Origin: Telluria mixta
GTDB taxonomy: Bacteria; Pseudomonadota; Gammaproteobacteria; Burkholderiales; Burkholderiaceae_D
Length of the DNA: 64,000 nt
NCBI RefSeq assembly: GCF_029223865.1
Contig: NZ_CP119520.1
Location: 5,952,001-6,016,000 of the forward strand
Reading direction: 5' to 3'
The position numbers and the translations under genes are program-made. Position 1 is the stretch's first letter. The number at the start of each line of letters is the position of its first letter. Shown piece after piece: positions 53,971-61,841 of the stretch. Under the pieces are notes generated by a model. That model had not been told where the DNA came from and searched no databases. It saw nothing but the letters and a program-made list of their open reading frames with translations.

Positions 53971-54921
53971 ATGGGCGCAAACGACATCAAGGACATTCAA
54001 CTATTCCTCGCGGTAGCACGAGAACGCAGTTTCACCCGAGCCGCTGCCAAGCTCGGCATGACGCAGTCAGCGCTCAGCCATGTCATCCGTACGCTCGAAA
54101 GCAGGCTGAGGGTGCGCCTGCTGACCCGCACTACACGAAGTGTCTCCCCGACCGAAGCCGGTGAGAGGCTGCTGCAGCACGTTGCGCCACTCCTGCAAGA
54201 AATCGAGACCGAACTCGTCGCGATCACCGACATGGGCGACAAGCCTGCCGGTACCGTGCGCATCACGGCGATCGAACATGTTGTCGACGACATCGTATGG
54301 CCACGCATTGCGCCTCTCCTGCGCCAGTACCCTGACCTGCATGTCGAAATCAGTTCGGACTACCGCATGGTCGACATCGCCGCAGAACGCTACGACATCG
54401 GAATCCGCTATGGCGATCTGTTAGAAAAGGACATGATCGCCGTTCGACTGACTGCTGACGAACCGATGATGATCGTCGGCTCGCCCGCCTACTTCGAATG
54501 GCACCGCAAGCCGGACTCGTTGCAGGACCTCATGAAGCAAAACTGCATTACCCTGCGCCTGGCCAGCAGCGGCGGGTTATACGCCTGGGAACTGCAACAT
54601 GAAGGGCGTCCCATCGAAGCCAAAGTGCGCGGGCAAGCTGTGTTCACGAGTTCGTATTCGATTCTGAATGCTGCACTGAGCGGCGCTGGTCTGGCCTTCT
54701 TGCCCGAGAGTCTGGCCGGAATACACGTTCGCGAGGGCCGGTTGCTGAGTGTGATGCCTGAGTGGTGTCCTCCATTCCCTGGCTTATATGCCTACTACCC
54801 AAACCGCCGCAATAGCCCGCGGGCGGTAGCGTTAGTGATCAATGCGCTCCGGCGCGAACCGGACCGTATCAGTCCTGGAACCGCCGTCCTGAACAACCTC
54901 GCCGGGACATTCCGGCCGTAG
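53971..54921 (+). CDS. LysR-family transcriptional regulator
   Basis: A 316-residue LysR protein. The winged helix-turn-helix is DIQLFLAVARERSFTRAAAKLGMTQSALSHVIRTLESRLRVRLLTRTTRSV. The effector domain covers about 95-300 (PAGTVRITAIEHVVDDIVWPRIAPLLRQYPDLHVEI, later GAGLAFLPESLAGIHVREGRL). The ATG at 53971 is chosen because AGGA stands upstream; a 44-residue extension is poorly coded. It stands divergently from the secreted cupin and converges on the molybdenum-subunit gene. It probably activates both halves of the split oxidoreductase cluster. The ligand is unknown. Confidence 0.9.
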   Translation: MGANDIKDIQLFLAVARERSFTRAAAKLGMTQSALSHVIRTLESRLRVRLLTRTTRSVSPTEAGERLLQHVAPLLQEIETELVAITDMGDKPAGTVRITAIEHVVDDIVWPRIAPLLRQYPDLHVEISSDYRMVDIAAERYDIGIRYGDLLEKDMIAVRLTADEPMMIVGSPAYFEWHRKPDSLQDLMKQNCITLRLASSGGLYAWELQHEGRPIEAKVRGQAVFTSSYSILNAALSGAGLAFLPESLAGIHVREGRLLSVMPEWCPPFPGLYAYYPNRRNSPRAVALVINALRREPDRISPGTAVLNNLAGTFRP

Positions 54922-54934
54922 CGCGGCAATGCCA

Positions 54935-57139
54935 TCAAGCAGGCAGCCGATCGATCAATTTGTCCAGCGTGATCGGATACTCCCGCAGGCGCACACCGGT
55001 CGCGTTGTAGACCGCGTTGGCAACAGCGGCCGCCACGCCGCTGATGCCAAGTTCTCCCACGCCCTTAGCCTTCAGTGGCGCAATGGTCGGATCCGTCTCG
55101 TCGAGGAAAACCACGTCCAGGTGTGGAATGTCCGCATGCACGGGAACCTCGTAGCCCGCCAGATCGTGATTCACGAAGAATCCATGCCGCTTGTCGACCA
55201 CGAGCGCCTCCATCAAGGCGGCCCCCGCGCCCATCGTCATACCGCCGATCACCTGGCTGCGCGCCGTTTTCGGATTAAGGATGCGGCCGGCCGCGCAGAC
55301 TGCGAGCATGCGTCGGATGCGGATCTCCGCCGTCGCGGCATCGACCGCCACTTCGACGAACTGCGCGCCAAAGGTCTGTTGCGCATATTGTTTGGCGAGC
55401 TCGCCGTATTCCATCGTGTCTTCCGCCACCAGATCGGCATCGCGCGCCGCGTGCACCAGCGGTGCGCTGCGCCCGCCCTGCCGCACTTGGCCATTGGCGA
55501 ATTCCGCACTGACGGGATCGAAGCCGAGCTTCCGGGCCGCGGTCTCGCGCAGCTTCACGCAGGCCGCGTACACACCCGCAGTGGCCGACGCCGCGCCCCA
55601 CTGTCCACCGGAGCCGCTCGATTCGGGAAACTGCGAATCGCCAAGCCGGACCTTCACCTGATCGACACGCAGGCCCATCATTTCCGCCGCCGTCTGCGCG
55701 ACGATGGTGTAGCTTCCGGTGCCGATGTCCGTCATGTCCGTCTCTACGATCAGCAGGCCGTCACGATCGAGCCTGACCCGGGCTGCGGACTTCGTTACCG
55801 GAGCGCCGCGAATCGCGGCTGCTACGCCCATGCCGATGAGCCAGCGTCCTTCTCGCCGGCTGGCGGGACGGACGGGACGCCCACTCCAGCCAAAGCGCTC
55901 TGCGCCGACACGCAAGCATTCGACGAACTGGCGCTGCGAGAACGGACGGCGCGAGTTCTCGGGATCGACCTGGGTATCGTTCATGATGCGGAACGCGACG
56001 GGATCAAGGCCCAGCTTTTCCGCCATCTCGTCGATGGCAATCTCGAGGGCCATCATACCGGGCGCCTCGCCCGGCGCCCGCATGGCGCTCCCTTCGGGAA
56101 GATCGAGATGCGCCAGACGCAGGCGCGTCATCCGGTGCGGCCCGGCATACAGCAGTCGAGTCGGGGTCGTTGCCGCTTCCGGCCGTCCGCCCGCGATGTT
56201 CCCGGACCAGCTCTCGTGTCCAATTGCGGTGATCTTGCCGTCCGGCGACGCGCCGATCCGGATGCGCTGGATGGTCGCGGGCCGATGGGTCACGTTGTTG
56301 AACATAAGCGCACGCTGCAGCGTCACCTTCACCGGGCGCCCCGCCTGACGTGCCCCTACGGCCGCCAGAACGGCGTCGGACAGGATGGTGCCTTTGCCGC
56401 CAAAGCCGCCGCCGATATACGGGGACACGATCCGCACGTTTTCTTTAGGGATGCCGAGGGTTTTCGCGATGTCGCGCACGCCCCAGTTGACCTGCTGGAT
56501 AGCCGTCCACAAGGTCAGCCTGTCGCCGTCCCAAGCAGCGATGGTGGCATGCGGCTCCATCATCGCGTGCGCCTGGTCGGGGGTCGAAAACGTCGCGTCG
56601 AGTTTCACCGGTGCGGCAGCATACGCATCGGCGAACTGGCCAATGGACGTCTCCGGCGGCGGAGAATAGGGAGCCTGCTTCGGGGCGCGGGCTGTACTGC
56701 GGGCCGCATCCAGATCGAACGCGCCGGCGACGCGCTGATAGCGCACCTTGACCATCTGGGCAGCGGCGCGCGCCTGCTCGAAGGTTTCCGCAACGACGAG
56801 CGCGACTGCCTGGTGATAGTGGTCGACGTCCGGTCCGGCTAGTGCCCTCGCGGCATAGAATTCACCTTTGTCCACCTTGCCGGCATTCGCAGCCGTCACC
56901 ACGGCCAGTACACCCGATGCGGAACGCGCCGGGGTCACGTCGATCGAAGCAATGCGCCCTTTGGCAATCCCCGCACCGACCACATAGCCGTACGCGGCGT
57001 TGGGCACGGCGGTATGCTGCTCATACGCATACGTTGCGGTCCCGGTCACTTTGAGCGGACCTTCGACACGGTCGATGGGTTTCCCCACTACGTTCAGTTG
57101 ATCGATCGGGTTCTGGCCCGCTGCGGTCTCGAATTTCAT
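54935..57139 (-). CDS. Molybdopterin-binding subunit of aldehyde/xanthine oxidoreductase (PaoC/YagR-like)
   Basis: A 734-residue large subunit that holds molybdopterin cytosine dinucleotide. Blocks seen: IGGGFGGKG (Moco-binding), RAPGEAPGMMALEIAIDEMAE, a GMGVAAAIRGAPV region, IGTGSYTIVAQTAAEMMGL and GSGGQWGAASATAGV, then RMLAVCAAGRILNPKTARSQVIGGMTMGAGAALMEA with the active-site Glu region near the end. It has no Tat signal; the PaoA-like partner provides export. It is separated from its presumed partner subunits (51247 and 50297) by a LysR gene and three cupin/CMD genes. The start at 57139 has AGGTGA nearby. It should oxidise aldehydes. Confidence 0.9.
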   Translation of the reverse strand: MKFETAAGQNPIDQLNVVGKPIDRVEGPLKVTGTATYAYEQHTAVPNAAYGYVVGAGIAKGRIASIDVTPARSASGVLAVVTAANAGKVDKGEFYAARALAGPDVDHYHQAVALVVAETFEQARAAAQMVKVRYQRVAGAFDLDAARSTARAPKQAPYSPPPETSIGQFADAYAAAPVKLDATFSTPDQAHAMMEPHATIAAWDGDRLTLWTAIQQVNWGVRDIAKTLGIPKENVRIVSPYIGGGFGGKGTILSDAVLAAVGARQAGRPVKVTLQRALMFNNVTHRPATIQRIRIGASPDGKITAIGHESWSGNIAGGRPEAATTPTRLLYAGPHRMTRLRLAHLDLPEGSAMRAPGEAPGMMALEIAIDEMAEKLGLDPVAFRIMNDTQVDPENSRRPFSQRQFVECLRVGAERFGWSGRPVRPASRREGRWLIGMGVAAAIRGAPVTKSAARVRLDRDGLLIVETDMTDIGTGSYTIVAQTAAEMMGLRVDQVKVRLGDSQFPESSGSGGQWGAASATAGVYAACVKLRETAARKLGFDPVSAEFANGQVRQGGRSAPLVHAARDADLVAEDTMEYGELAKQYAQQTFGAQFVEVAVDAATAEIRIRRMLAVCAAGRILNPKTARSQVIGGMTMGAGAALMEALVVDKRHGFFVNHDLAGYEVPVHADIPHLDVVFLDETDPTIAPLKAKGVGELGISGVAAAVANAVYNATGVRLREYPITLDKLIDRLPA

Positions 57140-57221
57140 GACACTTTCACCTGTAAGTTCTTACTCATGCGAAGACTCTAACGCCATAACAATCGCGCGC
57201 GTCGGGGCTCGATTACTGAAC

Positions 57222-57242
57222 CTCATGAAAACGCTTCATGAG
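57222..57242. promoter_or_regulatory. Perfect palindrome upstream of the molybdenum-subunit gene
   Basis: Arms CTCATGAA and TTCATGAG (8 bp each) are separated by 5 bases, 83 bases upstream of the start at 57139. The same TNATGAAA-N5-TCATGA half-sites occur at 53791. Likely binding site of the LysR at 53971. Confidence 0.6.
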
Positions 57243-57259
57243 TGGGCTTAAGGCTTACC

Positions 57260-57478
57260 CTATGGCAGACCAGCGCCCGCGCGATCGAGGGTTTCCGCCT
57301 CCTCGAATTGCTCGATCAGCGCCAAGAGCCGCTTCATCCTTTCCGGCTGCCGTCTCGATCCCCCGCTCTCCCAAAGGCGATCGAACTCGAGCACGGCTGC
57401 CTGGTACTGCGCCAGACCCGGCTGCCGCAGCGTCGAGGCACGACGACTCTGATGAAAACTGATGTTCGAATCAGTCAT
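57260..57478 (-). CDS. Small hypothetical protein (72 aa)
   Basis: A 72-residue polar protein (MTDSNISFHQSRRAS...), with an amphipathic helix YQAAVLEFDRLWE and a second helix RMKRLLALIEQFEEAE. It resembles the short LWESG-type proteins often found near toxin-antitoxin or stress genes, but I do not recognise a family. Its start lies 2 bases from the stop of the DUF2255-like remnant; the alternative ATG at 57487 is adjacent. No partner is evident. Confidence 0.45.
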   Translation of the reverse strand: MTDSNISFHQSRRASTLRQPGLAQYQAAVLEFDRLWESGGSRRQPERMKRLLALIEQFEEAETLDRAGAGLP

Positions 57479-57479
57479 T

Positions 57480-57716
57480 TCAGTCATTTCCTGCCCGGCC
57501 GGACGGTATGACCTTGATGGTCGCCGAACGCGCACGAGGCCCGATCATCGAACCGAGGCAGGAATTACCCTGGTACTTTGCCCGGTAAGCCTCGTCAATA
57601 CGGTCGTTGAACATTCTGGGCGTGCCATGTGTAACGCCGTCTTCGCGCAGAGGAGCAATGTGCAGGTCGTCGCTCTCGGCCATCCTGCGCAGTTCATCGG
57701 TTAACCGAGTTGTCAT
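57480..57716 (-). pseudogene. DUF2255-family gene with internal in-frame deletion
   Basis: A 78-residue frame that joins the DUF2255 N-terminus (SDDLHIAPLREDGVTHGTP) directly to the C-terminus (NDRIDEAYRAKYQG..., GPRARSATIKVIP). The intervening block of about 45 residues (the WIWSVVVDG-type strand and YNG/RWY segment) is missing. Full-length members have about 120 residues. The frame is kept, so a short protein may be made, but the fold core should be lost. AAGGA precedes the ATG by 7 bases. Confidence 0.6.
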
Positions 57717-57801
57717 CGTGCAATCCTTGGAATCTTGCCTTTCGCGATCCGTTGAAGCAGATCGACAACGATCTGGTTCGCTTTACGATTTTCAGGATTG
57801 A

Positions 57802-58194
57802 TTACTGGCTCGTACCTTCGACAATGTACACGCGCGATATCGCATTTTTGTGCCGGATCGGTTTCAGCTGAGCATACTCGGGCGAGTCATACCACGCCTG
57901 GGCCTTTTCCATGCTGTCGAACTCGATGATGACCATGCGATTATTCGGCCCCTCGCCTTCAAGAGGCGCGATCTTGCCGCCGCGGACGATGTAGCGGCCT
58001 CCATATGGTTCGAAGGTAGACGCCACGCGCGCGCTGTAGGGCTTCATTCCTTCGGGACTGGTGATCTTGAATTCGGCGATGTAGTAGGCATGAGGCTGGC
58101 TCGCCTTCGATGCCTGTGCGTGCGCCGCGCCGATCGCGGCCGCGGCGACCGCCATGCAGGCGGACGCGGCAAGCAATGTGGACTTGATCTTCAT
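57802..58194 (-). CDS. Secreted DUF1330-family protein
   Basis: A 130-residue protein with a signal peptide (MKIKSTLLAASACMAVAAAAIGAAHAQ-A) and one DUF1330 domain, a dimeric alpha/beta barrel related to ABM/EthD folds. HAYYIAEFKITSPEGMKPYSARVASTFEPYGGRYIVRGG and IIEFDSMEKAQAWYDSPEYAQLKPIRHKNA are characteristic. ATAGGAGC precedes the ATG. It precedes the DUF2255 remnant and follows an ABM gene by 8 bases, so it belongs to the same unit. Enzymatic role is unknown. Confidence 0.85.
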   Translation of the reverse strand: MKIKSTLLAASACMAVAAAAIGAAHAQASKASQPHAYYIAEFKITSPEGMKPYSARVASTFEPYGGRYIVRGGKIAPLEGEGPNNRMVIIEFDSMEKAQAWYDSPEYAQLKPIRHKNAISRVYIVEGTSQ

Positions 58195-58202
58195 GGCTGC
58201 TC

Positions 58203-58613
58203 CTATTTTGTTGCCGGTACAGCGACCGGTTTCGCCTCAAGAACAATCGGCACGCCGTCGAGTAGCTTGCGCGACTTCACCATCTTGTCCGTCGTGTCTC
58301 GGAACTTCCTGAAATGCGGTGTTTGCAGATGCTTCCGATACGCCCCCTCGTCGGTATACATCTCGAAGACGCGTACGCGGTTCGGATAGTCCTTTTCGCT
58401 GACTGCATACAGCGCCAGAACCCCTGGCTCAACCCGCACAGCCGTCGTTACTCCTTCCCGAATCGCCGCGTCGAATTGCTCCATCTGGGCTGGATCGATT
58501 TCCAGTTCAGCCAAACGAACGTAGGGACGCTTTGCCTCTTGCGCGCCCGCCGATGTGGAAAAACATAAGGCCATAAACGATGCACACAACATCAAGACCT
58601 GCTTGGCTTTCAT
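58203..58613 (-). CDS. Secreted antibiotic-biosynthesis-monooxygenase (ABM)-domain protein
   Basis: A 136-residue ABM-fold protein with a signal peptide (VLMLCASFMALCFSTSAGAQ-E). RLAELEIDPAQMEQFDAAIREGVTTAVRVEPGVLALYAVSEKD and YRKHLQTPHFRKFRDTTDKMVKS are the family's strands and helices. Members act as cofactor-free monooxygenases on quinols or similar compounds. Exported copies are unusual. It lies between the DUF1330 and CMD genes. The truncated ABM stub at 47595 is related. Confidence 0.82.
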   Translation of the reverse strand: MKAKQVLMLCASFMALCFSTSAGAQEAKRPYVRLAELEIDPAQMEQFDAAIREGVTTAVRVEPGVLALYAVSEKDYPNRVRVFEMYTDEGAYRKHLQTPHFRKFRDTTDKMVKSRKLLDGVPIVLEAKPVAVPATK

Positions 58614-58640
58614 TTCACTCTCCCGGTTCCTGCGTGCCGC

Positions 58641-59366
58641 TCAGGCGGCAGCACGCTGTTCGAAAACGTCTTTCACGACCGGCATTGCCGAAAAGGCGCA
58701 AGGCCAGCCCGCATAGAACGCCAGATGCGTGACGACTTCCGCCGCTTGTGCTTGCGTCAGCCCATTGTCCATCGCCCTGTTCAGATGGTAGGGAACCTGC
58801 GCGACCTGGCCCGCGGCGATCAGGGCACTGACGGTCGCCAGGCTCCGGTCGCGCGGCGCCAGTCCCGGGCGGAGCCAAAGGTCGCGGAACAGGAGATCGG
58901 CGGTGTACTGCACCATGCCCGGAAATGCCTGGCCAAACTGTGCGTCGACACGCGCTGCGCGCTGCGCCTCGGCCGTCTCGTCGAGAGGCAAAAGCGCAGG
59001 CGACACAGCTCGCAACTCGGCGACATCGATAGCGCGTTGCGCGAACACCTGCTCCATCGCCATGATTGCCGAGAACGCGTTGGACCAGCCGGTGTAGAAC
59101 GCCAGGTGTGTGACGAGTTCGGAGATTTCGCTTGGCTGGACGCCATGGTCGAGCGCCAAATTGGTGTAATGCGGGATACCGATCGTCTGATTTCGTGCGA
59201 TCAGTGCGGCCAGGGTAACGATGCCGCGGTCGCGCGCCGACAGCTCGGGACGCTGCCAGAGATCACCGACGATCTTCGCCTCGGTATAGTTGGCAAGTGC
59301 GGGCGCTACGGCGCGGACTGCCGCCAGCGTGATCGCGGCGGAACGCGGAGTATTTTGGTTCGACAT
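58641..59366 (-). CDS. Carboxymuconolactone decarboxylase (CMD)-family protein, two domains
   Basis: A 241-residue cytosolic relative of the secreted protein at 52381. It has two AhpD/CMD-type domains: QRPELSARDRGIVTLAALIARNQTIGIPHYTNLALDHGV, then [43 protein letters not shown]. The AhpD CxxC pair is absent. No signal peptide is present, unlike its paralogue. It heads the ABM and DUF1330 genes downstream. Likely part of an aromatic- or quinone-linked detoxification set. The substrate is unknown. Confidence 0.8.
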   Translation of the reverse strand: MSNQNTPRSAAITLAAVRAVAPALANYTEAKIVGDLWQRPELSARDRGIVTLAALIARNQTIGIPHYTNLALDHGVQPSEISELVTHLAFYTGWSNAFSAIMAMEQVFAQRAIDVAELRAVSPALLPLDETAEAQRAARVDAQFGQAFPGMVQYTADLLFRDLWLRPGLAPRDRSLATVSALIAAGQVAQVPYHLNRAMDNGLTQAQAAEVVTHLAFYAGWPCAFSAMPVVKDVFEQRAAA

Positions 59367-59392
59367 GGCTTAGCCTTCTTTCTAAAGCTTGC

Positions 59393-59959
59393 TCAGTTCT
59401 TGAAGCGGCGCGCGATCCCGGCGACCCGCTTGCCCAGATGGGCGGCCGTCTTCAGGTCGCTCTCGATCGGTGTTTCCTCCGGGCTCTGATCCATATTGGA
59501 TTGGGCCATCGCGCCCAACCAACTGCCGTGGCGATTGAGTTCGTTGACGCTGCTGGTGCTGGTGGCGTTGCCCGGCTTGAGGTCGAGGCCGACCCAGATC
59601 ATCGCGTGCTGTGCGGCGAACAGTGCCATCGACACTAGCGTATTGAGTTTGTCGCCACTTTGCGCGCCGGAGTTGGTGAAGCCGGCGGCGATCTTGTTGC
59701 GCCATTTCAGTTCATTCCACGCCGGCTTGTTCGCGTCCTCGAAGAACTGCTTGAGCTTGGCGCTCAGCGTGCCGTTGTAAGTCGGCGAACCGAAAATGAT
59801 TGCGTCGCTGGCCTCCAGTGTTTGCCATGGGATTGCGCCATCGGCAACGGCAATCAGGTTCGCTTCCGCGCCGGGCACGGCGTTGACGCCTTCGGCTACC
59901 GCCTGTGCTTGTTTCGCGGTGTGACCATAGCCACTGTCATAGACGATCGAAATCAACAT
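59393..59959 (-). CDS. Flavodoxin-family NAD(P)H:quinone oxidoreductase-like protein (WrbA/NADPH-dependent FMN reductase type)
   Basis: A 188-residue flavodoxin-fold protein. MLISIVYDSGYGHTAKQAQAVAEGV is the FMN phosphate loop. SDAIIFGSPTYNGTLSAKLKQFFEDANKPAW and KIAAGFTNSGAQSGDK are the WrbA-type flavin loops. WrbA-like proteins reduce quinones by two electrons to prevent redox cycling, fitting the neighbouring CMD and ABM genes. It is divergent from a LysR gene and 26 bases before the CMD gene. Confidence 0.88.
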   Translation of the reverse strand: MLISIVYDSGYGHTAKQAQAVAEGVNAVPGAEANLIAVADGAIPWQTLEASDAIIFGSPTYNGTLSAKLKQFFEDANKPAWNELKWRNKIAAGFTNSGAQSGDKLNTLVSMALFAAQHAMIWVGLDLKPGNATSTSSVNELNRHGSWLGAMAQSNMDQSPEETPIESDLKTAAHLGKRVAGIARRFKN

Positions 59960-60051
59960 CTTGCTTTTCCTCTTGAGTCGGGTTACGGATCCATTTCATT
60001 ATGGGCGGACGCATTCGCAACCGGAACTAGTGGCACGGTAATTAATCTGAT

Positions 60052-60062
60052 AACCTGAGGTT
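60052..60062. promoter_or_regulatory. Short palindrome between flavodoxin and lysR genes
   Basis: AACCT-G-AGGTT lies inside an A/T-rich tract 93 bases from the flavodoxin start and 34 bases from the LysR start. Position suits a LysR-type operator, but the core is only 5 bp per arm. Confidence 0.4.
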
Positions 60063-60095
60063 GATAATCACCCAGGGAACGGATTCAGATAAGCC

Positions 60096-61048
60096 ATGGA
60101 CTCGACACAGCGCATCCGCGCCATCCTGTCATTTGTTCGCGCGGCCGACACCGGCAGCTTCGCCGCCGCCGCGCGTTCGCTGGATATTTCATCCGCAGCG
60201 GTGAGCAAGAACGTGGCCAGTCTCGAGCGTGCCCTCGGCGTACGCCTGATGAACCGCACCACCCGTACGTTGACCTTGACCTCGGAAGGCACAGCGTTCC
60301 TTAAGCAAGCCCGGATCGCCCTTTCTGCGCTGGATGCGGCCGTAGATTCTGTTGCTGCGCGGCGGGTCGAGCCAAGCGGACGGGTGCGCATCTCGACCAG
60401 CGCGGCGTTTGGGCGTGACCAGCTAATGCCGGCGTTGCCGGGACTGCTGGCGCGTCATCCCGCGCTTTCATTCGAAGTGGATTTTGATGACCGGCGCATC
60501 GACTTGGTCCAGGAAGGATACGACATGGCCTTGCGTGGCGGGCAAATTCTCGACTCGGCCTTGGTGTCACGCCCAGTCTGCCGCTTGAACATGGCCTTGG
60601 TCGCCGCGCCGGCATACCTCGAGCGTCACGGCGTGCCGCGCAGCGTGGCGGACCTCATGCAACATCGGTTGATCGCCAGGCGCTTTCTCGGGGGCGTATT
60701 TCAGCTTGGGCATTCAGAGGGCCCGAAGGGAGTATCGAGTCCTTCGAGCCCGAGGCAGCTGTTGTTACCGTCTCCGCCCCCGAGGCCTCGGTCCAGGCTG
60801 CGTTATCCGGACTCGGGATTGCACAGGTCGGCGTCCACCACGCGTGGCCGCACCTTCAGGTCGGCGCTTTGAAAGTCGTCCTTGGCGATTGCCACCATCC
60901 AGGCACCTACGAGATGGCGCTGCAATATCCGCATCGTGCGTTGCTCGCGCCCCGCGTGCGCGCGACGATCGAATTTCTGCTTGACGCCTTCGTGCGTGAC
61001 GAGGCCTTGCACGTGCCGCTTGATGCCCTGAGAGCATATTTGGCCTGA
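60096..61048 (+). pseudogene. LysR-family regulator with single-base frameshift
   Basis: The N-terminal 200 residues are in one frame: winged helix AILSFVRAADTGSFAAAARSLDISSAAVSKNVASLERALGVRLMNRTTRTL and effector half FDDRRIDLVQEGYDMALRGG. After ARRFLGG at about 60693 the frame is lost. The expected end (ISAWAFRGPEGSIESFEPEAA..., GLGIAQVGVHHAWP, TIEFLLDAFVRDEALHV) reads in the next frame to a TGA at 61046. A run of five Gs with one missing base explains it. The total length is one base short of a multiple of three, and the restored 317-residue protein is of normal length. The cause is either assembly error or a fresh mutation. Divergent from the flavodoxin gene, which is its probable target. 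Confidence 0.8.
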
Positions 61049-61448
61049 TAGGCCGCAGCACGATCGACTGACAGGAAAAGCGGGAGGCGGGATGTGGAGC
61101 GGGCGGAGGGAATCATGGGAAGGATGTGCTTCCGGAATTCTACGAAGAGGTTAAATCCGACGTCGGTCGGCTTTTCGCCAAATCTATTCGGCATAGCTGA
61201 ACGATCCGCCGTACAAGACTAACGCCGGTTCGGCTTCCGATGGGGACGAGTAACGACGGATATGTTCATAGTCGTGGACTGGGAGTAACTTCGAGCCGAA
61301 AGCGGGCAACCGCATGCATTTAGTTCGTCAGCCTGCTTCCAGCTTCAACGATACACGAGCAATGTTTAGCGGGGCCGGCAAAGTCGAACCATCCGCGCGA
61401 TGCAGATGCATGGGCATGACCAGCTGCGGACAAGCGGCGACCTGTCCG
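61049..61448. other. Intergenic/degenerate region after lysR
   Basis: About 400 bases without a supported gene. It lies between the lysR stop and the first recognisable codons of a copD remnant. No repeat, RNA gene or terminator is apparent. Confidence 0.4.
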
Positions 61449-61765
61449 CTGGCCGGCATTGTCGTGACAGGCCTCTACGCGGCCTGGCGCAGTCTCGGCG
61501 GGTTCGACGCCCCGGTCGGCACCCCTACGGCAACTTGCTCGCGGCAAAGCTGCTGCTCGTGGGTGTGGCGGCACTGTTGGGTGGATTCAACCGTTTTTTC
61601 GTCATGCCGCCTTGGCTCGAGCGCGAATCCGGAGGCGACGCCGCACCCGCGGCCCTCCCTCCACGGTTCAAGCACATATTGTGGATCGAGGCGCTGGTAT
61701 TGCTGGCGGTTGTGGTGCTTGCGGCCTGGCCCACGTCCACGTCACCCCCGGGCGAACAGATGTAA
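61449..61765 (+). pseudogene. CopD-like copper resistance membrane protein remnant
   Basis: The frame starting near 61449 encodes LAGIVVTGLYAAWRSLGGFDAPVG, and the next frame continues PYGNLLAAKLLLVGVAALLGGFNRFFVMPPWLERES...RFKHILWIEALVLLAVVVLAAW..., ending in the family's TSTSPP motif. The last two or three helices and the C-terminus of CopD are there, but the N-terminal helices are not. One missing base in the CCCC run at about 61524 breaks the frame. Non-functional remnant of a copper-import/resistance gene. Confidence 0.7.
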
Positions 61766-61841
61766 GGCGCTCGGGCTCCCCTGGTATTGTTTCTAGCCAC
61801 GGAAGGAGCGGATAAATTGTCAGCGGAAAGCCGTACCACCA

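Noticed and set aside
54929-56842. A 637-codon frame on the plus strand opposite the molybdenum subunit
   Set aside because: The minus strand encodes an unmistakable molybdopterin subunit; the plus frame is Arg/His-rich shadow sequence.
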